DNA from: Actinomyces oris
GTDB taxonomy: Bacteria > Actinomycetota > Actinomycetes > Actinomycetales > Actinomycetaceae
Length of the DNA stretch: 41,034 nt
Assembly: GCF_001937445.1 (NCBI RefSeq)
Contig: NZ_MSKS01000008.1
Coordinates: 1 to 41,034 of the forward strand
Reading direction: 5' to 3'
Positions 25,829 to 32,613 of this stretch are shown here, in pieces (the first letter of the stretch is position 1; each line of letters starts with the position of its first letter). The notes under the pieces are model-generated. The model saw nothing but the letters and a program-made list of their open reading frames with translations, had not been told where the DNA came from and ran no database searches. The position numbers were made by a program, and so were the translations under genes.

Positions 25829-28800
25829 CAGAGATCCCCTTCCATCCCGAAGTCCTGAGGCACCACCACCAGCAGCGGGCGCACCAGCGTGTGTGCGGGC
25901 AGGTGCTGATCCATGAGCTCGCGCTCCTGAGCCACCGTGATCCGCTGCTCGCGCAGGTGGCGGTTCTGGATGAGACGACCGGCCTCGTCATCCCAGGCAT
26001 TCGCGTGCTCCGCCCAGGCGTCCACCCGAGCCTTCGCCTGTTCCTCCGCTGCGTCGAGGGTCAGTCTCATGTGGTCCTTAGCCGTATCCACCGCCGGGGG
26101 GATGAGTGCCTCCAGCAGGTTGGTCTGCGTCACCGGCCCGGAGTTCCGCAGCTCCCGGGAGATGCCCACTGTCTCGAACATGGCGGCGGGGGAGTCGTGC
26201 ACCTGCCCGATCGGCACCGCCTCGACTGGCCGGCCCGCATCCAGCTCCGACTGCGCGGCTGCCAGGTCCAGGTAGGGGAAGGCGATACTGACACACACCA
26301 TCGACACCGTCCGGCCCGCCTGGTTCGTCAGAGTCCCCAGCAACAGGACGGTCGGTGAGTCGACATCGCCGCGCACCGCGAACACTGAGGAGCGGCCGAG
26401 CTTGGCCAGCACCCGGTCGCCGGCCCAGTCCAGCACCGGGTGCAGCGGCCCCAGATAGTGGGCCTCCGGCCAGGAGGAGTCCGAGGAATCACTCAGGGCC
26501 TCCGCGAGAAGACGCGCGCCCTTTGTCTGCGTCGTCGCCAGCTTGAGGTGCTCCTGGACGCGGCGCTCACGCAGGTAGGACTGCGGCAGCACCGACAGGC
26601 GATGGCGCAGCCCCGCCGGAGGCACCATCTCCACCACGTGCTGCGTGCCGTGCTCGCGCCACGAGACGCCCCCGCCGCCGGTCTGGCGCTGCTCTGGTTC
26701 CTCGGGGCGCTCATAAAGCTCGGTGAGGGCCTGGCGCAGATAGTCCAGCTGGGTCTCGTACAGCGTCGACGTCGCCAGCGGGGCAGCGGGCTGGATGGGG
26801 GAGGCCGGACCGGCCGGGTCGCCGGGAGCGCTCGGATCAGCAGGGGAGACCTCGGCGCCGGTGGGGGCAGTGGCGCCGTTGCCCTTGGCCTCGGCCGTGC
26901 CCGTCAGTTTCGCGAACAGGGCCGCCATCGGATCCAGGTTGAGGGTGTCGTCGGCGTCGGCGTCGGGGACGACGTCGTCAATGTCCTGCCCGGCCGCGAG
27001 CGCCTGGCGGATCGCCTCCTCCTCCTTCTCGCCCGAGTACAGGCCCATGAGGGAGGCTGCGTCGCCCAGGGCCCGGTGCGCCTGGTCCTCCTTCTCCATC
27101 AGGCGCGTGAGCACGCGGACGTCGCCGGAGAAGCGCGGGTCCGACGGGCTCAGCAGCAGGGTCGTGATCTGCGGTGAGACGGACTGGCCGTAGCGGTCGA
27201 TGCGGCCGTTGCGCTGCTCGATGCGGATGAGCGACCAGGGGATGTCGTAGTGGATGAGCTCATGGCACTGGGCGTGCAGGTTGACGCCCTCCGAGGCGAT
27301 GTCGCCAGTCACCAGGACGCGCACCGGCGTGTGGGCCTGGCGGAACTGCTCGACGATCTCCTGCTGCTCCACGTCGGACAGGCCCCCGTGCATGACCCGC
27401 ACCGCGTCGGCGGGCAGGCGCAGGTCCTCGCGCAGGTGCTCGGCCAGCCAGGTGAGCGTCGTGATGCGCTCGGCGAAGACGACGACGCGCTCGGTCGACC
27501 TGGGGCCGATCCCGATGCGGCGCAGCTCGGTCAGCAGCGCCTGGTACTTGCCCGAGGCCGTTGTGTTGGCCTCCACGGCCAGCTCGCGCAGGCGGGTCAG
27601 GGCCTGGGACTGCTCTGAGGGTTCCGGGGTGGAGCCGGCTGCTGCTGCCCGGCTGCGACGTCGGGCCAGGCGCTCGTCGATCGTCTGGATGAGGGCCGCC
27701 GGCGAGGACAGGAAAGACTTGGCCAGGGTCCAGGCGAACAGGGAGTCGCCGCCGCGGGCGGAGGGTTTGCGGCCACCCGGTGCCGAGGCGCCGTCGGAAC
27801 GGTGTAGCCAGGTGCGTGACAGTTCGCCGGCCACCGCGTCCTCAGCCGGGGAGGGCTGCACCAGCTTGTTGACCGGAGTCAGGCGCTCCTTCCAGCGGCC
27901 GCCCACGACGTCGCGCACCTCGTCGGAGTGACGGTGACGGCGGATGACGAGGCGACGCACCGCCTCCTCGTCAGGCTCTCCGTTCGCTCGCACCGCCGTC
28001 GGCTCCAGCAGACGGATGAGTTCAGCGAAGGACTTCGGGTTGCCGTTGTGGGGCGTGGCTGAGGCCAGGATGAGCGCGTCGGTCTGACGGGCCAGGATGT
28101 CCGCGAGCCGGTTATTGAGCGTGCCCTTGTTGGTGACGTTGTGCGATTCGTCGATGACGACCGCGTCCCAGCGCTGCTTGCGCAGATGGTTGAGGTAGCG
28201 GTCCGACTTCAACGTGTCGATGGAGATGATCGCGCGGTGGAACACCGAGAACGGGTTGCGTGAGGCCGGTACCGAACGGCGCACCCGCTGGATGCCTACC
28301 GAGTCCAGGCGTACGAAGGGCAGCGCGAAGCGCGACCACATCTCATGCTGCATCTGCTCGAGCACGTGACGGGGCGTGACGATGAGGATACGGTCACCCC
28401 GGCCACGGCGCACGAGCTCGGCCAGAATCATGCCGATCTCCAGGGTCTTGCCCAGGCCCACGGTGTCAGCCAGGAGGATGCGCGGGCGCAGGTTCGCCGG
28501 ATCCAGGGCCTGGCGAACCGCCGTCAGCTGGTAGGCCAGCGGGTCGGCGAGGACGTCACCGACCACGGCCAGGTCAGTGGAGGTCGCCGGGAGCGCCGTC
28601 TTGCGCAGCGTCGCCTCCAGCCACAGGCGCGAGAGCCGGTGACGAGTGGAGGTGTCCGCGATGACCCGGGTTCGGCGCGGATCCACCGGGACGATGTGGT
28701 CAAGGCCGGCGGAGAACTGCGCCGTCGTGTCCCGAACCAGCTCGGACAGGCCCTGAACCGTCACCAGCATGCCGTCAGACGTGGTGGAGACCTGGGTGAC

Positions 28801-28914
28801 CAGCCAGTCCTCGTCGCGCACCCGGACCACAGAGCCCGGTGCGACATCAAGAGAAGGGAGGGAAGGGGCAGGATCCGTCACCGCATCCGGGGGAGTCGTG
28901 GGCGCCGTTGTCAC
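25828..28914 (-). CDS. SNF2/HepA-type helicase (DrmD-like)
   Basis: This is a 1028-aa protein from the GTG at 28914. It shows LLADTVGLGKTLEIGM (about 148-163, motif I), DESHNV (about 258, variant DEAH box), ASATPHNG (motif III), and helicase C motifs MHGGLSDVEQQEIVEQF, GDIASEGVNLH and QRNGRIDRYGQ (about 480-570), all typical of SNF2 ATPases of the HepA/DrmD kind. The N-terminal part (VVRVRDEDWLVT) resembles a small barrel. The rest of the C-terminus is unassigned, with a Gly/Ala/Pro-rich linker at about 670-715. TAAGAT lies 7 nt before GTG 28914, which fits leaderless expression. The longer open frame up to 29244 crosses the family-2 repeat and the IS end and is rejected. It heads the island and overlaps the methylase start by one base. 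Confidence 0.86.
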   Translation of the reverse strand: MTTAPTTPPDAVTDPAPSLPSLDVAPGSVVRVRDEDWLVTQVSTTSDGMLVTVQGLSELVRDTTAQFSAGLDHIVPVDPRRTRVIADTSTRHRLSRLWLEATLRKTALPATSTDLAVVGDVLADPLAYQLTAVRQALDPANLRPRILLADTVGLGKTLEIGMILAELVRRGRGDRILIVTPRHVLEQMQHEMWSRFALPFVRLDSVGIQRVRRSVPASRNPFSVFHRAIISIDTLKSDRYLNHLRKQRWDAVVIDESHNVTNKGTLNNRLADILARQTDALILASATPHNGNPKSFAELIRLLEPTAVRANGEPDEEAVRRLVIRRHRHSDEVRDVVGGRWKERLTPVNKLVQPSPAEDAVAGELSRTWLHRSDGASAPGGRKPSARGGDSLFAWTLAKSFLSSPAALIQTIDERLARRRSRAAAAGSTPEPSEQSQALTRLRELAVEANTTASGKYQALLTELRRIGIGPRSTERVVVFAERITTLTWLAEHLREDLRLPADAVRVMHGGLSDVEQQEIVEQFRQAHTPVRVLVTGDIASEGVNLHAQCHELIHYDIPWSLIRIEQRNGRIDRYGQSVSPQITTLLLSPSDPRFSGDVRVLTRLMEKEDQAHRALGDAASLMGLYSGEKEEEAIRQALAAGQDIDDVVPDADADDTLNLDPMAALFAKLTGTAEAKGNGATAPTGAEVSPADPSAPGDPAGPASPIQPAAPLATSTLYETQLDYLRQALTELYERPEEPEQRQTGGGGVSWREHGTQHVVEMVPPAGLRHRLSVLPQSYLRERRVQEHLKLATTQTKGARLLAEALSDSSDSSWPEAHYLGPLHPVLDWAGDRVLAKLGRSSVFAVRGDVDSPTVLLLGTLTNQAGRTVSMVCVSIAFPYLDLAAAQSELDAGRPVEAVPIGQVHDSPAAMFETVGISRELRNSGPVTQTNLLEALIPPAVDTAKDHMRLTLDAAEEQAKARVDAWAEHANAWDDEAGRLIQNRHLREQRITVAQERELMDQHLPAHTLVRPLLVVVPQDFGMEGDL

Positions 28915-28921
28915 GGAGACG

Positions 28922-28927
28922 ATCTTA
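28922..28927 (-). promoter_or_regulatory. Likely -10 box (TAAGAT) of the defence operon
   Basis: Read on the - strand, TAAGAT ends exactly 7 nt before the GTG start at 28914, and no SD lies between. TCGACC or TTGGTC farther upstream are weak -35 candidates. This would start the mRNA at or next to the initiation codon. Confidence 0.45.
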
Positions 28928-29108
28928 GGACGCCGGCGCAGGTGGTCGAGACCAATTCGGGCCGGTGACCGATCTGTGACCTGCGGGCCGCTGCGGGCCC
29001 AGGGCGAGGGGGCCTTGGGGCAGGTGCCGTGGGGCTGTACTAGGGGTGGGAAGACGGATTTTGTCCATGAGGGACGACTTTGAAACTGCCTCGGACGGGG
29101 CAAGCCGC

Positions 29109-30485
29109 GGTCAAGTCTCTTGATGTGGTGTAGAGGTCTTCGTGGAGTGTGGTCGTTAGCTGGTGAGAGAGGGGGTGTTGGGTAGGTTTCGGCTGCGGTT
29201 GAGAACGTCGAGGCTGAGGTAGCGGCGTCCTTCGGTCCACTCATCGGTCTGCTCTGCTAGGACGGCGCCAACCAGGCGGATAATGGCGTCCCTGTTGGGG
29301 AAGATCCCTACTGAGTCAGTGCGGCGACGGATCTCTCTGTTGAGACGTTCTTGGGGGTTGTTGGACCAGATCTGTCTCCATACCTCGACAGGGAAGGCGG
29401 TGAAGGCCAGCAGGTCGGCTCGTGCGGCCTCGAGGTGGTCGGCAGCCTCGGGCAGGATCGTGTGGACGTAGTCCAGGAGGCGGTCGAACTGAGCCTCGAC
29501 GGCTGCTGCGTCGGGCTGGTCGTAGACCGAGTGGAGCATGGCCTTGACCGCGGGCCACAGACTCTTAGGAACCACTGTCATCAGGTTAGCGGCGTAGTGG
29601 GTGCGACAGCGCTGCCAGGTCGCTCCGGGCAGGTTCGCGGCGATAGCCTCAACCAGACCCGTGTGGGCGTCAGAGGTGACAAGCCGTACCCCCGTAAGTC
29701 CCCGGGCCACCAGGTCGGCGAGCAGCCCGTTCCAGGCCGCCGAGCTCTCGGTGGTAGCTACCCGCAGTCCTAAGACCTCGCGATGTCCATCAGCGTTGAC
29801 CCCGGTAGCGGTCAGGACCACCGCACTGACCACACGACCACCTTCGCGGACCTTCATGGTCAGGGCATCGGCCGCCACGAAGGTGAATGGGCCTGCATCG
29901 CCCAGGGGCCGGTTACGGAAGGAGGCGACCTGCTCGTCGAGCTCAGCCGCCATACGTGAGACCTGCGACTTCGACAGCGAGTTGATGCCCAAAGTACCTA
30001 CCAGCTTGTCCATGCGCCGCGTGGACACCCCGGCCAGGTAGGCGTCGGCAACCACTGTGATCAGCGCGGACTCGGCCCGTTTACGGCGTTCAAGCAGCCA
30101 GTCGGGGAAGTACGAGCCAGTACGCAGCTTGGGGACGGCCACGTCAATCGTGCCGACCCGGGTGTCCAGGTCCCGGTGCCGATAGCCATTGCGCTGAACC
30201 CGGCGCTCGGGGCTGGCCTGACCGTACTCGGCACCGCACACCGCATCGGCCTCGGCGCTCAGCAGGGAGTTGATCACCGTCTGCAGCAGGCTACGCATCA
30301 GGTCCGGCGAGGCCTGAGAAAGAGCCTCGCCAAGAAGACGCTCAGGGTCGACAATATGAGGAGCGGTCATCGTGATGACTCCGTTCGAGTGGGTTGTAGG
30401 AGATTCCTCGGAGGATCACACGGTGACCGCGCTGCCACCAACAGCAGCCCAACCACCGCGCTACACCACACTACGGGGCACTACC
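29109..30485 (-). mobile_element. IS256-family insertion sequence (1377 bp)
   Basis: The element is flanked by the perfect 8-bp duplication CAAGCCGC (29101-29108 and 30486-30493), the size expected for IS256 transposition. The ends start GGT and share an inner TGTGGTGTAG (29124-29133 and, inverted, 30461-30470), giving imperfect 25-bp terminal repeats. It carries one intact transposase gene on the - strand. The boundaries are supported independently by the intact family-2 copy at 7183-7312. Confidence 0.88.
29156..30370 (-). CDS. IS256-family (mutator-type) transposase
   Basis: This 404-aa protein has the family's usual length. It shows RRVQRNGYRHRDLDTRVGTIDVAVPKLR at the N-terminus (by start RRVQRNGY and end VAVPKLR), the first catalytic Asp in VAADALTMKV, the second in LVTSDAHTGLVEAI with the downstream CRTHYAANLM, and the catalytic Glu in NPQERLNREIRRRTDSVGIF. 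All three DDE residues are present and the frame is uninterrupted, so it is probably active. The ATG at 30370 is preceded by GGAG about 10 nt upstream. It catalyses cut or copy transposition of the element in which it lies. Confidence 0.95.
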   Translation of the reverse strand: MTAPHIVDPERLLGEALSQASPDLMRSLLQTVINSLLSAEADAVCGAEYGQASPERRVQRNGYRHRDLDTRVGTIDVAVPKLRTGSYFPDWLLERRKRAESALITVVADAYLAGVSTRRMDKLVGTLGINSLSKSQVSRMAAELDEQVASFRNRPLGDAGPFTFVAADALTMKVREGGRVVSAVVLTATGVNADGHREVLGLRVATTESSAAWNGLLADLVARGLTGVRLVTSDAHTGLVEAIAANLPGATWQRCRTHYAANLMTVVPKSLWPAVKAMLHSVYDQPDAAAVEAQFDRLLDYVHTILPEAADHLEAARADLLAFTAFPVEVWRQIWSNNPQERLNREIRRRTDSVGIFPNRDAIIRLVGAVLAEQTDEWTEGRRYLSLDVLNRSRNLPNTPSLTS

Positions 30486-30573
30486 CAAGCCGCACCAAAT
30501 CGCTCTGACCAGTGCAGATGTAAGTGACGCTCGCAGGCCTTGTCGTTAAAGTCGTCCCTCCCGGACACTTTGA

Positions 30574-30949
30574 GGTTTATTCGGGGGATCCGCACTCGGA
30601 TCTGTTCTTCCCCTGCGGTGCGCATCGGACGCCGCCGCCCCTCTCGACAATCACCACGGCAGACTCGCGAGGTTCTCGAGACCCTGGCTCAGACATGTCG
30701 TTGCGGCTACGTGACGGGTGCTCGCATCTGGCCATCCGGGATGGCGCGGGTTGAGCGTTGGCCAACGCGGGCTGCGCTCTGTGTCGGGGACGTACTTTGT
30801 GGTCGAGGACTGCGTTTTCCTCCAGGTCACTGGGGTTTGGGCGCAGTCATCTGGGGGAGAAGTACGTCCTCGACGGACATCGCAGTTCCCGATGCGGGCC
30901 GGCTGGCTCCTAGCGCTGGAGTATGCCGGGGCGCCGGCGCTCGCTGGCC
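30574..30949. other. Intergenic region between the IS and the DUF3618 operon
   Basis: I see no gene here. The region holds the family-3 repeat copy B (30786-30894). The rest, 30574-30785, is ordinary high-GC sequence with no SD-led frame or clear structure. Confidence 0.5.
30786..30894. repeat. Family-3 interleaved inverted-repeat element, copy B (109 bp)
   Basis: This is collinear with 245-353 at the same length and orientation. Arms A (GGACGTACTT) and A' (AAGTACGTCC) pair perfectly over 10 bp. Arms B and B' (GAGGACTGCG / CGCAGTTCCC) pair less well than in copy A. It lies just past the 3' end of the DUF3618 gene at 30950. Confidence 0.8.
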
Positions 30950-31396
30950 TCAGCGGCGGGCGAGGCGGGTCAGGACGATGCCGGCGGTCACCACGCCTCC
31001 GGCGACGGCGGCCGCCTTGGCGAGTCGGGACGACGCCTCGGAGTCGCCCTGCTTGGCGCGCTCCCAGGTCTCCTCCGCCTGCTCGGCCCAGCGGCGGGCC
31101 CTCTCGCGCAGTCGGCCGGCGCCGGCCTCCGCCTGCTCTCGCAAACGACCGGCCCCGGCGACGGCCTGCTCACGCAGGTGCTCGGCCTTGGCGCTCGCCT
31201 GCTCGCGCAGATGTTCCCCGGCCTCCCTCGCTTGCGTGCGCGGGTCGACCCGGGAGGCGAACTCATCGACGCTCGCCGCCAGGGCCTCGCGCTGGGCGCG
31301 CAGCCGCTCCTCGATCTGCTCGGGGCTCAGTGGCCCGGACTCGGCGGTCCCGGCGGCCCCAGTGCCGGAGGCGCCGGCCTGCTGTCCGCTGGTCAT
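30950..31396 (-). CDS. DUF3618-type protein with helical repeats and membrane anchor
   Basis: This 148-aa protein has a disordered start, then LSPEQIEERLRAQREALAASVDEFASRVDPR, the DUF3618 signature (LEaeIertRaeLaatvdeLa...). Next come heptad-like repeats of HLREQA(S/V)AxA(E/G)RLREQA (about 65-105), and a C-terminal hydrophobic helix AAAVAGGVVTAGIVLTRLA ending in two Arg. It probably sits in the membrane with a coiled-coil stalk in the cytoplasm. The ATG overlaps the preceding stop by 4 bp (ATGA), so it is the third gene of the operon. The family has no established function, although it travels with DUF1469 proteins. Confidence 0.75.
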   Translation of the reverse strand: MTSGQQAGASGTGAAGTAESGPLSPEQIEERLRAQREALAASVDEFASRVDPRTQAREAGEHLREQASAKAEHLREQAVAGAGRLREQAEAGAGRLRERARRWAEQAEETWERAKQGDSEASSRLAKAAAVAGGVVTAGIVLTRLARR

Positions 31397-31905
31397 GCCC
31401 GACCTGCCCGGGCGCGCAAGGCCTTGACCGCGGCGACGGTCGCCGTCACGCTCAGACCCGCCAGGGCGAGCCCCGCAACCGTGACGATCCCCAAGGAGGC
31501 GGGGTCGCCGTCGCGGGCGTCGTCGAACAGGCGGGAGACGCGCTGGCCGAGGGTCAGCGTGCTGGGGTCGTAGGTGTCGACCCCGCCCTCGGGGTCGGTG
31601 CCGCCGCCGGCCAGGGTGGCCAGGCGGTTCTTGACCTGCCCGGCCGTGTCCTGGGCCTTGCTGACGGCCTGGCTGCGCAGCTCCTGGACCTTCTCACGGG
31701 CCTTGAGCTTGGCGACCTTGGCCAGGTTGTTCGGGGCCAGGCGCGCGGCGAGCTCGTCGACGTCGGCGGCCAGTGCCAGGCGCCGGGCCGCCAGGTCGGA
31801 CAGGACTTCGTCAGCCGACGGCGTGGCCTGCGTGGCCGGAGCGGCCTCCACGGCGGGCGCGGCCGGCGCGGCGGGAACGGGCGTGGGTGCGGCGTTGGTG
31901 CTCAC
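31393..31905 (-). CDS. DUF3618-type membrane protein
   Basis: This 170-aa protein starts at the GTG at 31905, which overlaps the stop of the upstream gene (GTGA). An Ala/Pro-rich start is followed by SADEVLSDLAARRLALAADVDELAARLAP, the DUF3618 pattern, then a charged helical stretch (VAKLKAREKVQELRSQAVSKAQDTAGQVK) similar to apolipoprotein-like repeats. A transmembrane helix (about 140-160, LGIVTVAGLALAGLSVTATVAAV) and a basic tail end the protein. A longer frame to 32514 exists but runs antisense-like through the neighbouring gene. Paired with the downstream DUF3618 gene, it probably forms part of one envelope-associated complex; that is inferred from the tight overlaps. Confidence 0.75.
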   Translation of the reverse strand: MSTNAAPTPVPAAPAAPAVEAAPATQATPSADEVLSDLAARRLALAADVDELAARLAPNNLAKVAKLKAREKVQELRSQAVSKAQDTAGQVKNRLATLAGGGTDPEGGVDTYDPSTLTLGQRVSRLFDDARDGDPASLGIVTVAGLALAGLSVTATVAAVKALRARAGRA

Positions 31906-32390
31906 CGGGCGTTCCCCCTCTGCAGGCCGGAGGTCACGGCCCCCTTGACGGCGTTGACGGACTCCTTCAGCCCCTCCTGTGGCGTCGGCGTGTCGGCCTT
32001 GGCGGCCTTGAGCCGCTTGACGCCGATCAGGGCCATCGGCACGGCGATGAGGGTGAGAATCAGCGCCACCACGAGGAAAGCGGCCCACAGCGGCATGACG
32101 TGGGACAGGCCGGTCGTCATGGCCCCCAGCACCAGTCCGAAGATGAACAGGGCCAGCACCCCGGCGGCGGCGAGCAGCCCGGCACCCAGTCCCATCTCCT
32201 TGGCCATGCGCTGGCCCTTGGCCTTGGCCAGGTCGATCTCGCCGCGCACCAGTGCGGAGATGTTCTCCGAGATGCGGGCGATGAGCTCGCCGAGCGTGGG
32301 CTGGGCGCTGCCGGCAGCCCTGCGAGGAGGCGTGGTGGAGGCCGACGACGTCGCCTGCGACGGCGGGGGAGGTGGCTGGTTGTTGGGCAT
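31902..32390 (-). CDS. Phage holin family / DUF1469 membrane protein
   Basis: This 162-aa protein contains TLGELIARISENISALVRGEIDLAKAK, the conserved start of the DUF1469 (actinobacterial 'holin superfamily 3') domain. Two close transmembrane helices follow (about 75-95, LLAAAGVLALFIFGLVLGAM, and about 102-125, AAFLVVALILTLIAVPMALIG), then a charged tail. Despite the holin name there are no lysis genes nearby, so a chromosomal envelope role is more likely. The start at ATG 32390 has AGAAGG 8 nt upstream. It is the first gene of an overlapping three-gene operon and has an 18-bp perfect palindrome 35 bp upstream. Confidence 0.82.
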   Translation of the reverse strand: MPNNQPPPPPSQATSSASTTPPRRAAGSAQPTLGELIARISENISALVRGEIDLAKAKGQRMAKEMGLGAGLLAAAGVLALFIFGLVLGAMTTGLSHVMPLWAAFLVVALILTLIAVPMALIGVKRLKAAKADTPTPQEGLKESVNAVKGAVTSGLQRGNAR

Positions 32391-32424
32391 GAACGAACCT
32401 TCTTGTGTGAGGCACGGCGTTAGA

Positions 32425-32442
32425 CGCAGTCAGCTGACTGCG
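32425..32442. promoter_or_regulatory. Perfect 18-bp palindrome upstream of the DUF1469 operon
   Basis: CGCAGTCAGCTGACTGCG is fully self-complementary and lies 35 bp before the start codon at 32390, about where a promoter should be. It looks like a dimeric repressor or activator site. The next bases hold a second inverted pair, GGCGGCGGG (32444-32452) and CCCGCCGCC (32471-32479). Confidence 0.5.
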
Positions 32443-32552
32443 AGGCGGCGGGATCGCGACAGTGGGACGACCCGCCGCCCTAAGAATCTCACAGCCTGCG
32501 CCTTCGTGGAACAACGCAGGCCCGAGCGGGTTTGTAGGTGTGGACGATAGGG

Positions 32553-32571
32553 GCCGGCTTTCGCCACCGGC
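32553..32571 (-). terminator. Hairpin after the ABC exporter genes
   Basis: GCCGG (32553-32557) and CCGGC (32567-32571) enclose a 9-nt loop about 43 bp past the stop at 32614. The stem is short and there is no U tract, so support is weak. Confidence 0.25.
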
Positions 32572-32613
32572 GATCTGTGAAGGGCCGCTGCCAGTATGGG
32601 GTGGGACGCCCGG

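Larger units (their letters stand above)
29059..30573. repeat. Family-2 inverted-repeat element, copy 2, split by an IS
   Basis: The left half is 29059-29108 and the right half is 30486-30573. Each half aligns without gaps to the intact 130-bp copy at 7183-7312. Removing 29109-30485 and one copy of the 8-bp duplication CAAGCCGC gives exactly 130 bp. The terminal arms are TGTCCATGAGGGACGACT and, as reverse complement, TGTCCGGGAGGGACGACT. Confidence 0.85.

Noticed and set aside
7498..28914. Calling the island canonical class 1 DISARM
   Set aside because: I see no phospholipase-D-type HxKxxxxD gene, the DrmA- and DrmB-like parts are in one protein, and two extra helicases are present.
28915..29244. 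Extension of the SNF2 helicase frame to 29244
   Set aside because: The frame passes through the family-2 element and into the IS end. A -10-like box with correct spacing precedes GTG 28914.
31902..32390. Prophage lysis gene on account of holin similarity
   Set aside because: There are no endolysin or phage structural genes nearby. DUF1469 proteins are common chromosomal membrane proteins in actinobacteria.
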